A DNA stretch of 11,897 nucleotides, taken from positions 1-11,897 of the forward strand of contig CAZPEV010000099.1 in assembly GCA_964585635.1 (NCBI GenBank), in the 5' to 3' direction. The notes beneath the pieces are model-generated. The model was not told where the DNA came from. It ran no database searches and was given only the letters and a program-made list of their open reading frames with translations. The translations under genes and the position numbers were made by a program. Numbering within the stretch: position 1 is the first letter of the stretch; each line of letters starts with the position of its first letter. The stretch comes from CAZPEV01 sp964585635. GTDB taxonomy: Bacteria > Zixibacteria > MSB-5A5 > GN15 > JAAZOE01. Below are positions 1-6,644 of the stretch, one piece after another.

Positions 1-580
1 TCTCCACGGTATTCAAGTCGAGAATATCGAACCAGGGATCGAATAATCCCCTTAGTTCCTCTTCCGATGAGAAATATAGGGTCGTGCCCAGATTGGTGGT
101 GCGGAACTTATCCCGGCCGCCGAAGGAGGGGTCCTTCTCACTGAAACAAAGAGTCAGATAGGCGCCCTCCGGCCGCAGCAGATCGTGGACGTTCTTGATG
201 TAGCGAGGCCGATCCTCGGGGAAGATATGGTGCAGAACTTCCCAATCGTAGGCCAGGTCGAAAGACCCGTGATACTCCCTCAGATCACCGAGAAGATCGG
301 CCGCGACAAAGCGGCACGACACGCCTTTGCCGGCGGCCAACTCGTTCGCATGCGCGATGGCCTGCGGGCTGATGTCGATGCCGGTGATGTCGAAACCCCG
401 TTGGGCCAGCCAGACGGAATAATTGCCGGCGCCGCATCCCAAGTCCACCGCCCGGCAGGGCTTGATTGTGCCGCTTTCGACCGCCTCAATCAGGAGCCGG
501 GGCGGCTCGCTAAGATTCCATGGGATTTTCTCCAGCGAAATATCCCGATAAATCTTATCCATTTGTTCACGAAGGTCCAT
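1..580 (-). CDS. Class I SAM-dependent methyltransferase (3' end missing)
   Basis: This gene probably transfers a methyl group from S-adenosylmethionine to a small molecule; the substrate cannot be told. The first 193 codons are in the window and the C-terminus lies beyond the left edge. Reading from the ATG at 580, the protein opens MDLREQMDKIYRDISLEKIP and then shows the SAM-binding glycine motif VDLGCGAGNYS at about residues 46-56, the acidic end of strand beta2 (GIDISPQAI, about 68-76), a beta3 acidic position (FVAADLL, about 92-98) and a beta4-type stretch (FDLAYDWEVLHHIFPEDRPR). This is the Rossmann-fold methyltransferase order, close to the type 11/12 and TPMT-like groups. The ribosome site is weak; the next ATG, six codons in, has none. 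Its 5' side faces the oxidoreductase gene 146 bp away on the same strand, and a candidate promoter lies just upstream. The general family is secure, the reaction is not. Confidence 0.88.
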   Translation of the reverse strand, partial: MDLREQMDKIYRDISLEKIPWNLSEPPRLLIEAVESGTIKPCRAVDLGCGAGNYSVWLAQRGFDITGIDISPQAIAHANELAAGKGVSCRFVAADLLGDLREYHGSFDLAYDWEVLHHIFPEDRPRYIKNVHDLLRPEGAYLTLCFSEKDPSFGGRDKFRTTNLGTTLYFSSEEELRGLFDPWFDILDLNTVE

Positions 581-611
581 GGCTCGTTACCTGTTGTTAC
601 GGTACAATTGC

Positions 612-639
612 ATGATACTATGTTCATACACCGATGCAA
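612..639 (-). promoter_or_regulatory. Candidate sigma70-type promoter of the methyltransferase gene
   Basis: On the minus strand a -35-like TTGCAT (634-639) and a -10-like TATCAT (612-617) stand 16 bp apart, about 30 bp ahead of the ATG at 580. The -10 matches the consensus at 5 of 6 positions, the -35 at only 3 of 6, so the call is tentative. Confidence 0.3.
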
Positions 640-649
640 TAGCAAATGC

Positions 650-703
650 CCACATCGGCCGGGTCCGTTCACTCTAGGACTGATGTGGACCCGCCACGGC
701 GGG
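650..703. other. Stem-loop-forming intergenic stretch
   Basis: The gap between the oxidoreductase stop and the methyltransferase contains an outer inverted repeat, CCACATC (650-656) and GATGTGG (682-688), enclosing GTCC (663-666) and GGAC (677-680). A further GC-rich inverted repeat, CCCGCC/GGCGGG, lies at 690-703. These could fold at the 3' end of the oxidoreductase transcript. No run of U follows on the minus strand, so it is not a clear intrinsic terminator. Confidence 0.25.
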
Positions 704-726
704 CCAAGCACAGTATTCCTCCCGGT

Positions 727-1713
727 TTATTCGATCTTGTTCGCATGTTCCACAGTTATTATCACTTTTCCTCGGGCGTGCCCTTCTTCCAGATAGCGGA
801 TAGCCTCAGGGACCTCACTCAACCGGTAACGCCTGTCGATGATCGGCGTTACCTTTCCGGCCTTCATGAGATCGCGCAAGATGGTCAGATCCTCTTTATT
901 CAGTCTCGCAATAAGCGTGACGAAGTTCTGGCTCACGAACCACGACAACACAAGCGCTTTGATTAAACCAGTCAAACCCATCTTCCACTTACCGGTCGGT
1001 CCTCCGACCCCGACGTATATCCCCCTGGGATTCAGGACGCGCCTAATTGCTGACAGCGAGTGGTTGCCGATGGCGTCGAGAATTAGGTCGTAACGCTGCT
1101 TACTCTTGGTGAAATCCTCTTGAGTGTAATCAATGACCAGATCTGCGCCGATTGATCGGACCATTGCCACACTCCTCGTACTGCACACGCCGGTCACCTC
1201 TGCGCCGAACGACTTGGCGATCTGCACCGCGAATGTGCCCACGCCTCCCGCCGCACCGTTAATCAGAACCTTCCGGCCCGGCCGTATCTGTCCCTTGTCG
1301 CGAAGGCCCTGCAAGGCCGTGACTGCCGCCACAGGTACCGAAGCGGCTTGCTCAAACGTCATATTATCAGGCTTCACGACCAAGGCTCGCTCGGAGGTAC
1401 ACACATACTCCGCAAAGGCCCCACGGCAGGAACCGAACACCTCGTCGCCCGGTTTGAACTGCGTTACGCTGCTGCCAACCGCCTCGACCTGACCGGCCAC
1501 ATCAACGCCCAATCGCTTGTTCTTTGGTTTGCGCAGCCCGGTCATTAGGCGAAGGAAGTACGGCGTGCCTCTCATGAAGTGCCAGTCCAATGGATTGACG
1601 GAAGCCGCGCGAACTTTTATCAGGACTTCATTGTCCCCGGCGTCCGGCTTATCGATTTCTTCATATCTAAGAACATCGGGTGGACCGTAGTTGGAATAGA
1701 CAATTGCTTTCAT
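727..1713 (-). CDS. Zinc-free MDR-family NAD(P)-dependent oxidoreductase (quinone oxidoreductase-like)
   Basis: This is a complete 328-residue member of the medium-chain dehydrogenase/reductase superfamily. It probably reduces a quinone, enone or carbonyl compound with NAD(P)H in the cytosol. The N-terminal GroES-like domain starts MKAIVYSNYGPPDVLRYEE and contains the family pattern VKVRAASVNPLDW-like (here IKVRAASVNPLDW, about residues 32-44) and LGVDVAGQVEAVG (68-80). The Rossmann domain holds the cofactor loop GAAGGVG (153-159), followed by GAEVTGVCST, which usually forms the base that selects NAD(H) or NADP(H). The structural-zinc cysteine cluster and the catalytic-zinc Cys/His pair of true alcohol dehydrogenases are missing, which puts it in the zinc-free branch (QOR, RTN4IP1-like). 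The ATG at 1711-1713 is preceded by AGAAGGAT on the minus strand, a good ribosome site. Length is normal for the family. It stands alone, with a repeat-rich region upstream. Confidence 0.93.
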   Translation of the reverse strand: MKAIVYSNYGPPDVLRYEEIDKPDAGDNEVLIKVRAASVNPLDWHFMRGTPYFLRLMTGLRKPKNKRLGVDVAGQVEAVGSSVTQFKPGDEVFGSCRGAFAEYVCTSERALVVKPDNMTFEQAASVPVAAVTALQGLRDKGQIRPGRKVLINGAAGGVGTFAVQIAKSFGAEVTGVCSTRSVAMVRSIGADLVIDYTQEDFTKSKQRYDLILDAIGNHSLSAIRRVLNPRGIYVGVGGPTGKWKMGLTGLIKALVLSWFVSQNFVTLIARLNKEDLTILRDLMKAGKVTPIIDRRYRLSEVPEAIRYLEEGHARGKVIITVEHANKIE

Positions 1714-1789
1714 GTGAACATCCTTCTTCTACTGCCGCCTCGTTCTACTTCCCCGATCTTGACCCATTTTGGATGATAGATAATTCGCC

Positions 1790-1864
1790 CGTGGCTGGTG
1801 CACGCCCTCGTGCATCAGCGCCCGGCTTCAGGGTATACCCTTGGCGCACGGGGGCGTGCGCCAA
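1790..1864. repeat. REP/BIME-like palindromic element, copy 1
   Basis: A compact element with three palindromes in a row. The left hairpin has arms CTGGTGCACG (1795-1804) and CGTGCATCAG (1809-1818) around the loop CCCT, with one mismatch. The centre is the perfect palindrome GGGTATACCC (1831-1840). The right hairpin has perfect arms TTGGCGCACG (1841-1850) and CGTGCGCCAA (1855-1864) around GGGG. A second copy lies at 4981-5053, nearly 90% identical over about 70 bp. Two hairpins joined by a short linker, dispersed between genes, is the architecture of REP doublets (BIMEs). The short open frames across it are by-products of the repeat, not genes. Confidence 0.85.
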
Positions 1865-1888
1865 ACACAAGTGTCGTTTCTCGGGGTT

Positions 1889-1930
1889 CGGGCAGGTCTT
1901 GTCCTGCTTCAGCGGGATGTGACCTGCCCG
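1889..1930. repeat. Second palindromic unit (long two-part hairpin)
   Basis: The arms CGGGCAGGTC (1889-1898) and GACCTGCCCG (1921-1930) are perfectly complementary over 10 bp. Inside them, after a symmetrical 3-by-3 interior loop, TCCTGC and GCGGGA pair over six positions (one G-T) around the tetraloop TTCA. The result is a nearly continuous 42-nt hairpin. It starts 24 bp after the REP-like element and looks like a different repeat family that sits in the same mosaic. There is no U-tract on either side, so it is probably a mobile or structural repeat rather than a terminator. Confidence 0.65.
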
Positions 1931-2004
1931 TAATTCGTTGTCTGATATTCGGGTGACACCGCCTCTTCGCTTCGGCAAAGATCGATTAAATGGTGAAAAT
2001 GGTC

Positions 2005-2039
2005 TTGTGGGACAGCCTCGGGAAATCTGCCGCCCACAA
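2005..2039. repeat. Imperfect inverted repeat, possible third mosaic unit
   Basis: TTGTGGG followed by ACAG (2005-2015) is mirrored by CTG and CCCACAA (2027-2039), with two unpaired bases on one side. It lies about 50 bp beyond the stop of the beta-barrel gene and could act as its transcript-end hairpin on the minus strand, or be another unit of the palindromic mosaic. The rest of 1931-2090 shows no gene. Confidence 0.3.
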
Positions 2040-2090
2040 ATTTGTTCATTTTTGGGTAATCCCATCGCCATCAGATCGCACGAACTGCAA

Positions 2091-2735
2091 TTAAGGTGCT
2101 TCCAAAACTAAATTGAAGGACCAGTAGCTACCATTGAATCGGTGATTGTATGGGGATTCGTAGTCTATCCAGACACGCCGCAGATTCAGTCGTACGTACC
2201 TATCATAAATGAAGCAGTTGAGTTCGGCAAGGTATCCAAGAGCACCATTCCAGTAAACCGTCTCGTTGATTTGAGATCCATGGCCAAAGTTCTCCTGCAT
2301 TTTCCAATGGTAGGTCGCACCTGCCCCAATCATGAATCGATTCCATTCCCTTAAAGCTATCATGTCAATTGGAAATCGCCGAATGTCCACGTTATGGTTT
2401 ATCTCCCCTATAGTCATATGAGAACCATCATCGGAACTCCACTGTGTAGTCACACCAGCCATGTTCACGTGACAACCTACTGAAAGCTGAAGCCGCGAAT
2501 GCAATTTTGGCAAGCGGTAGACGCCCGCGATATAGATAATCATTCCGGAACCGAGCCTAATTTCGCGGATTTCGTCAGATGTAAGCTCATATGCTATCTT
2601 GTCGCCGCCATGCGCATAGCCTACTCCGCAATTGAAACACCAGCGCTTTCCGTCGTAGACATCGTATTGACCGGCATGAACCACCGGTATAGTAAGTATT
2701 GTCAATGCAGTTACTATAAATAACATCTGTATCAT
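2091..2735 (-). CDS. Small outer-membrane beta-barrel protein, hypothetical
   Basis: The 214-residue product has a clear Sec signal peptide: a hydrophobic run after MIQ and a cleavage site of type VVHA-GQ near residue 22. The mature part reads as alternating amphipathic strands: GVGYAHGGDKIAYEL, LGSGMIIYIAGVYRL, LQLSVGCHV, FMIGAGATYHW, WNGALGYLAELNC, YVRLNLRRVWIDYE and a last strand SYWSFNLVLEAP. This order, with the pattern RRFPIDMIAL before GAGATYH, resembles a widespread family of about 200-residue outer-membrane barrels of unknown role. The C-terminal residue is not the usual aromatic Phe/Trp. The start at 2733-2735 is backed by an AAGGGAGAG ribosome site 5-6 bases upstream. The gene lies 105 bp after the lipoprotein gene on the same strand and shares its lower GC, so the two may be co-transcribed and work in the same membrane. 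No specific function can be given. Confidence 0.72.
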   Translation of the reverse strand: MIQMLFIVTALTILTIPVVHAGQYDVYDGKRWCFNCGVGYAHGGDKIAYELTSDEIREIRLGSGMIIYIAGVYRLPKLHSRLQLSVGCHVNMAGVTTQWSSDDGSHMTIGEINHNVDIRRFPIDMIALREWNRFMIGAGATYHWKMQENFGHGSQINETVYWNGALGYLAELNCFIYDRYVRLNLRRVWIDYESPYNHRFNGSYWSFNLVLEAP

Positions 2736-2840
2736 TTGTTCTCTCCCTTTCTAGCTTCTGAATAGTCTGCAAAGGAGCCATACTTGTGGGCGATAAGGCA
2801 ACCAAGCTTCTCGCGAGCCCGACTCATCGTTAGAACGCGG

Positions 2841-4271
2841 TTAGAAGGCCAATTTTTCGCGCCTTTCATTTGCTGCATTAATTGGTATTACCTCCGTAAT
2901 TTCTCGTAGCACTCCGGCAGGATCAAACTTTAAAATATGTGTACAAATGGGTTTAAACGTAGATGCTACAGATAGAGTATTATTGGACTTGTAGGTTAAT
3001 CGGAACTGGTCCCGGAACGTGCCCTTTCCTCTGGATATTTCCGATATGCTGCTGAGAGCCTCGGCATCGGATATTTCCAATATTCCACTAAGACCCTCCG
3101 CATATCCCTCCCAAATATTATTTACTTCAATTTCCCCCACCTGACTCAAATCCTTCGCGTCTTCCAGCAAAACTGGTCGCAGAACTTCCCGAGGTATTGT
3201 AAACCAATTCATCCAGCCCAAGGTCACAATCATAGCGCCAGTGCTATTGCGTTCATAACCCATCATTCCGAATCTGCCCAGTATTGGCCGCCATAATCCC
3301 GGGCTAATTACCTTCCCCTTTGAATGTATCCCTATTGAGTCAAACAGATCTGATGCACTAATCTCTCCTCCACGCAACATTGGCCACCTTAATCCCAAGC
3401 TATTTACCTTCCCCATTGAATGTATCCCTATTGAGTCAAACAGATCTGATATAATAGTCTCGTCTACACGCAAAAAGGATAAGATATTTTCCGCGTTCTT
3501 CATGTTCCGAGCCTGGATCAAATCGAAAAGGGAATAATTCCTTTCGAGTCCTTCTGAATTCATTTCTTCGGCAAGCTTCTTTATAGCGGAGGAGTTTCGC
3601 AATATCTTGCTACAGCTATCTAGGGCCTCCGCAGCAGCAGACCTCATGGCATTATATTGATTCTTCTTAATAGTAAAAAGCGTGCCTCTATGTGTTACCG
3701 CTGTTCCGGTAACGTCACCAACCGTGACTTCCCACGTTATTGTATTTCCCTGGGTTATTGGATTTCCCTGGATTTCGACAGACCTCGCTATGACACCGCC
3801 ACCAGCCACGACTTCCAATCCGTCCAAGTCGTACATTGCCATCCTTACTCTAACGCAGGTTTTGTTATCCGCAAGCCAATTCATGCCTCCCGACATTTGG
3901 CGATAGGCTGTATCCACATCGAAACACACAATTGCTCGATACTCACCGCGGAACGGCAGCTCAATATTATCAATTACAGTGACACTGCGAAAAGTGCGCC
4001 TCAGAAGCGTCTCGAATTCCGGACAAAGCGCATTCCCAATTGCTCCCGACCAACCCCCAATGGCACTTATGGGTAGGTTACACGTGGACATTTTATCATA
4101 ACAGTCCTTTGGAACGTAGAGAGCAACATCCATTGGAATTAGGGAGGGCGAAGAATTCAAGAACGAGGTATCAATGCGAAATTGCTTAGGCGCACCACAA
4201 GCGGCAACGAAGACAACGAGAATCAAACACAATGCGATCGCCTGAATAGCCTGCAAGCGTGGGCTGGTCAT
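2841..4271 (-). CDS. Outer-membrane-type lipoprotein with internal tandem duplication, hypothetical
   Basis: A 476-residue predicted lipoprotein that I do not recognise. The N-terminus MTSPRLQAIQAIALCLILVV leads to a lipobox VAAC with the lipidated Cys at residue 25 followed by Gly, not Asp, so it is likely passed on to the outer membrane by the Lol route. Residues about 40-170 look like a mixed alpha/beta domain with the stretch SGAIGNALCPEFETLLRRTFRS. The middle holds a duplicated 32-residue segment, SDLFDSIGIHS-KGKV-type, twice in tandem. The C-terminal third has no motif I can name. I chose the ATG at 4269-4271 because AGGAGA lies a few bases upstream. A longer reading from a TTG five codons earlier would place the start inside that ribosome site. 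The start overlaps the stop of a small upstream ORF (ATGA). Base composition is clearly more AT-rich than in the flanking genes, which hints at later acquisition. Confidence 0.75.
   Translation of the reverse strand: MTSPRLQAIQAIALCLILVVFVAACGAPKQFRIDTSFLNSSPSLIPMDVALYVPKDCYDKMSTCNLPISAIGGWSGAIGNALCPEFETLLRRTFRSVTVIDNIELPFRGEYRAIVCFDVDTAYRQMSGGMNWLADNKTCVRVRMAMYDLDGLEVVAGGGVIARSVEIQGNPITQGNTITWEVTVGDVTGTAVTHRGTLFTIKKNQYNAMRSAAAEALDSCSKILRNSSAIKKLAEEMNSEGLERNYSLFDLIQARNMKNAENILSFLRVDETIISDLFDSIGIHSMGKVNSLGLRWPMLRGGEISASDLFDSIGIHSKGKVISPGLWRPILGRFGMMGYERNSTGAMIVTLGWMNWFTIPREVLRPVLLEDAKDLSQVGEIEVNNIWEGYAEGLSGILEISDAEALSSISEISRGKGTFRDQFRLTYKSNNTLSVASTFKPICTHILKFDPAGVLREITEVIPINAANERREKLAF
3281..3472 (-). 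repeat. 96-bp tandem duplication inside the lipoprotein gene
   Basis: Two adjacent 96-bp units (about 3281-3376 and 3377-3472) keep the reading frame and duplicate 32 residues. A 34-bp block is identical in both (3321-3354 and 3417-3450); the rest has diverged, including several amino-acid changes. The identical core encodes SDLFDSIGIHS. Confidence 0.85.
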
Positions 4272-4576
4272 ATCTTTCTCCTGCAAAAAGCGTTCTCACA
4301 AACGTACGTCACCTCAAACTGCAGATATCTTGGAATGTCATTCGGGAAATAGTCATGGCGCGCAACACGGGAGAAAAGTCCATGCATATTGGGTTCCCTC
4401 TCCTGTGATGCTGAATACCCCTTTTGTGCATCGCAATTAAATCGGACACGCTGCCCCCAAGGTATCACAACTTGCCTGACATCAGATTCGATTCCAAGTC
4501 GGCCATAAACTAAACAGGGCCAAATCTCTTTCCTGACGCGCCTAGGGGAACGAAAGAGCCTGTTGCCAATTGCCAC
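4268..4576 (-). CDS. Small ORF coupled to the lipoprotein gene, doubtful
   Basis: A 102-codon frame from GTG (4574-4576) whose TGA overlaps the lipoprotein ATG as ATGA, the usual sign of translational coupling. The product is basic at its N-terminus (RLFRSPRRVRK), has no signal peptide and no domain I recognise, and ends ENAFCRRKI. A stop codon lies two codons upstream of the GTG, so the frame cannot begin earlier, and no ribosome site precedes it. A perfect -35 hexamer TTGACA (4607-4612) lies upstream, but the sequence 17 bp further on is a poor -10 and would start transcription almost at the GTG itself. It could equally be the transcribed leader of the lipoprotein gene or a decayed gene. 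The overlap is the only positive sign. Confidence 0.3.
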   Translation of the reverse strand: MAIGNRLFRSPRRVRKEIWPCLVYGRLGIESDVRQVVIPWGQRVRFNCDAQKGYSASQEREPNMHGLFSRVARHDYFPNDIPRYLQFEVTYVCENAFCRRKI

Positions 4577-4693
4577 TCGCTACAATTTGGTTGATGGCGG
4601 GGAATTTGTCAAGTAAATTCTGTCACGTTCCCGATTCAAGAAGAGGACTCATGCGCCCTCCATATAATTGAATAGACAATATAGCCATCTGTG

Positions 4694-4719
4694 CCCGGCC
4701 GATGTCCGGATCGGCCGGG
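4694..4719 (-). terminator. GC-rich hairpin behind the permease remnant
   Basis: Perfect 10-bp arms CCCGGCCGAT (4694-4703) and ATCGGCCGGG (4710-4719) enclose the loop GTCCGG. It begins 6 bp beyond the stop codon of the truncated permease, the right place for a transcript-end hairpin. There is no U-run after it on the minus strand, so it would be Rho-assisted or act only as a 3' stabilising stem. Confidence 0.5.
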
Positions 4720-4725
4720 AGAATC

Positions 4726-4980
4726 CTATTCCGCCCGCAAGGCTTGCACCGGATCCACACGCGCTGCGCGCGCCGCCGGATAATATCCTGCCGCCAAACT
4801 AACCACAATCCCAATGCCGAGCGCCGTCAAGATCAACCAGGGTGGCATGGCAAACAGCTCGATATCGCCGAAACCATCTTTGGCCATGATGGCCTTGGCA
4901 ACGGTCGAGGCCACTCGCGTGATCAACCATCCGAAAACGATCCCCACCACCGCGCCGACCGCGCCGATTACGCTGGATTT
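4726..4980 (-). pseudogene. 3' remnant of a MacB/FtsX-type ABC permease gene
   Basis: Only the last 80 or so codons of a permease survive, stop codon included. They match the end of the intact permease at 6858-8321: about 22 base changes over roughly 250 bp without any gap, yet only two amino-acid changes over the final 74 residues (one Ala to Val, one Met to Thr). The remnant carries the last two membrane segments (GIVFGWLITRV and the LGIGIVVSLAAGYYPA stretch) and the terminal PVQALRAE. The first ~400 residues, with the first two membrane segments and the whole periplasmic domain, are missing. Homology stops at about 4975-4980, exactly where the second REP-like element begins. An ORF caller would report a short protein starting near 4950, but it has no ribosome site and cannot make a working permease. 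Confidence 0.85.
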
Positions 4981-5053
4981 CGTGGCTGGTGCACGCCCTC
5001 GTGCACCAGCGCCTGCTTAAGGGTATACCCTTGGCGCACGGGGCGTATGCAAA
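4981..5053. repeat. REP/BIME-like palindromic element, copy 2
   Basis: Same layout as the copy at 1790-1864. The left hairpin is perfect here: arms CTGGTGCACG (4986-4995) and CGTGCACCAG (5000-5009), loop CCCT. The central palindrome GGGTATACCC (5021-5030) is unchanged. The right hairpin is damaged: TTGGCGCACG (5031-5040) is intact but its partner reads CGTATGCAAA and no longer pairs well. The left edge is the exact point where the permease remnant loses homology to the intact gene. Confidence 0.85.
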
Positions 5054-5143
5054 GCGCAGAATGAAGACTCATTATCCCTTGTCTAAAGACGCGGGCCACC
5101 TGTCGGCCAATATTACCGGGCTTTCCTTGCCGCCATACGCAAG

Positions 5144-6478
5144 TCAAAATAACTCCGCCGTCTTCTCCGTGCCACGGAATGGGCGGTCGCGGCCGATCTT
5201 TTTGGACGATAGGAAACCGACCTTTTCCAAACCCTCCAGGTCTTTACGGGCAGTGACTTGGGAAATATCATAAACCCGAGCATGTGTCCTGATTGAGGTG
5301 GCGGCATTGGGATTCTTGTGCAAATAGCGGAGGAGTTGGATTTGTCGGTCGTTGAGGCCGTATTCCTCTCTCGCCATCCGCGTCATCCGTCTGTTTTCTT
5401 CCGTTTTGCGTTTTGCATAAGCCTCAAATACACTCTTGGCTTGGGCGAGTTTCTTGATATTATAATCCAAGAAATAGGTCAGGTCGTTGTCATCCTGTTC
5501 GCTATAAACGTATGCGTCTCGATATTGCGCAGGAGAGGTTTTAATAATCCGAGATATGGGCAAATAGGCAAATGCCCAATACCCCTTTCTTATCACGTAC
5601 CAATAGAAAAGGATCCTCGCCATTCGGCCGTTGCCGTCGACAAAGGGATGCAGGTAGCCAATCCAGAAATGAAGGAAAATGGCTTTTATCACCGGATGTA
5701 TAAACTGACGCTCATCGATTTCATCATTGGCGTACTGGATAAGTCGAGGCAATTCCCGCCTAAGAAAATCCTCCGACGGTGGATTGTGGTATATGACCCC
5801 GGTAGTCGCATCAGCGACTGTGATATTATCAGCTTTCGTACGTAATCGTCCGACGTCTTCGGGAGGAAGTGTGTTTTCTGTGAGCATACGATGGAGATCC
5901 AGGAGCATGGTCATGTTCACCGGCTGGCTTTTGAGCGACTCTTCCACGCAAATCATAGCCCGGTAATTGTTCAGTATCATGTGTTCCGAACGATTGGCTG
6001 GTTTATGTTTTTCCGATAACATCCGTTTAGCCGCTTTCCGGGTGGTATTAGCGCCTTCAAGCTGAGAGGAGGCGATGGCTTCTTCCATGATACCGCGCGA
6101 AATGAAACGGCGGCGAATCGTGGAATCGTCAATGAAGGTTGAGGCCAGTGTTCCGCCCAATTCCAAATCAATGGTATGCAAAAATTCATCTAAACCGGGG
6201 AGGCGCAGCCAAGTAAAATACTTGCCGGTTTCGTCATACATGATGGACCTTGCTCTATGAAAAGCAAGACCACGAAACATTTTTATGACTGCCCAGAATT
6301 CCTCGGCTGTGACATCATCCGGGCGCGGGAGGTATCGGACCTTATCCCAAAACAGGTATCGTGGAGATTGGGCCTTCCCTGCATACTCATGGATTTCCCC
6401 TTGATGCTTTTGGGAAATTTCCCAAACACGGCTATCCAGATTGACGATATCCGGTTTTTGAAGTCTGAAAATCTCCAC
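5144..6478 (-). CDS. Fic-domain protein (class II) with C-terminal winged helix
   Basis: Fic enzymes usually transfer AMP or another nucleotide monophosphate from NTP to a Ser/Thr/Tyr of a target protein. With the GTG at 6476-6478 the product has 444 residues. The complete active-site motif HPFVDGNGRMAR begins at His277, with the Mg-binding Asp281 and the phosphate-binding residues Asn283, Arg285 and Arg288. The sequence SSQLEG (Ser137, Glu141, Gly142) fits the inhibitory-helix rule S/T-xxx-E-G/N; it lies N-terminal to the Fic core, which defines class II, self-inhibited proteins. A beta-hairpin flap region (VADATTGVIYHNPPSE) precedes the motif. Residues about 375-444 form a winged helix-turn-helix (DISQVTARKDLEGLEKVGFL), so the protein probably binds DNA. 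GAGG stands 8 bases before the chosen GTG; another GTG at 6508 would add 10 residues but has a poorer site. No antitoxin gene is adjacent, as expected for class II. Lower GC than the ABC genes suggests transfer. Confidence 0.93.
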   Translation of the reverse strand: MEIFRLQKPDIVNLDSRVWEISQKHQGEIHEYAGKAQSPRYLFWDKVRYLPRPDDVTAEEFWAVIKMFRGLAFHRARSIMYDETGKYFTWLRLPGLDEFLHTIDLELGGTLASTFIDDSTIRRRFISRGIMEEAIASSQLEGANTTRKAAKRMLSEKHKPANRSEHMILNNYRAMICVEESLKSQPVNMTMLLDLHRMLTENTLPPEDVGRLRTKADNITVADATTGVIYHNPPSEDFLRRELPRLIQYANDEIDERQFIHPVIKAIFLHFWIGYLHPFVDGNGRMARILFYWYVIRKGYWAFAYLPISRIIKTSPAQYRDAYVYSEQDDNDLTYFLDYNIKKLAQAKSVFEAYAKRKTEENRRMTRMAREEYGLNDRQIQLLRYLHKNPNAATSIRTHARVYDISQVTARKDLEGLEKVGFLSSKKIGRDRPFRGTEKTAELF

Positions 6479-6506
6479 CGGTTTTACCTCGCATAGTTTT
6501 GCGTAC

Positions 6507-6566
6507 ACATAAAGGCTTTACCCTTCGTTTATATATACTTTATATATCGGCAAATGTAAAGATGTT
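6507..6566. repeat. Direct repeat A: promoter-bearing 60-bp unit upstream of fic
   Basis: This unit starts ACATAAAGGCTTTAC and contains two TTTATATA tracts. It is about 80% identical to the unit at 6645-6704, 138 bp away in the same orientation. It carries the candidate fic promoter. An additional CTTTATATAT tract lies just outside at about 6574-6583. The repeated tracts, spaced about one helical turn apart, look like operator half-sites. Confidence 0.7.
6532..6560 (-). promoter_or_regulatory. Candidate promoter of the fic gene
   Basis: On the minus strand TTTACA (6555-6560, 5 of 6 to the -35 consensus) and TATATA (6532-6537) stand 17 bp apart. Transcription would begin near 6525, leaving about 45 bases before the GTG at 6478. 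TATATAAA-type direct repeats overlap the spacer and the -10, where a regulator could block polymerase. Confidence 0.6.
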
Positions 6567-6644
6567 TCGCTGACTTTATATATTTAGAGTCAAGCTCCAA
6601 GATGAAGAATTGCGGCATTAGGAATAGTGCATGACATTGCATAT

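Noticed and set aside
1745..2071. Open frame of 108 codons on the minus strand
   Set aside because: It runs through the palindromic repeats, whose sequence explains its residues; there is no ribosome site or domain.
3657..4076. 139-codon plus-strand frame opposite the lipoprotein gene
   Set aside because: No ribosome site, no domain, and it lies wholly inside a better-supported gene with a lipobox.
5180..5200. Short GC-rich similarity between the fic 3' end and the intergenic DNA near 9170-9190 (both read GRDRP on the minus strand)
   Set aside because: About 17 of 20 bases agree but the match does not extend on either side; chance similarity in GC-rich DNA is enough to explain it.
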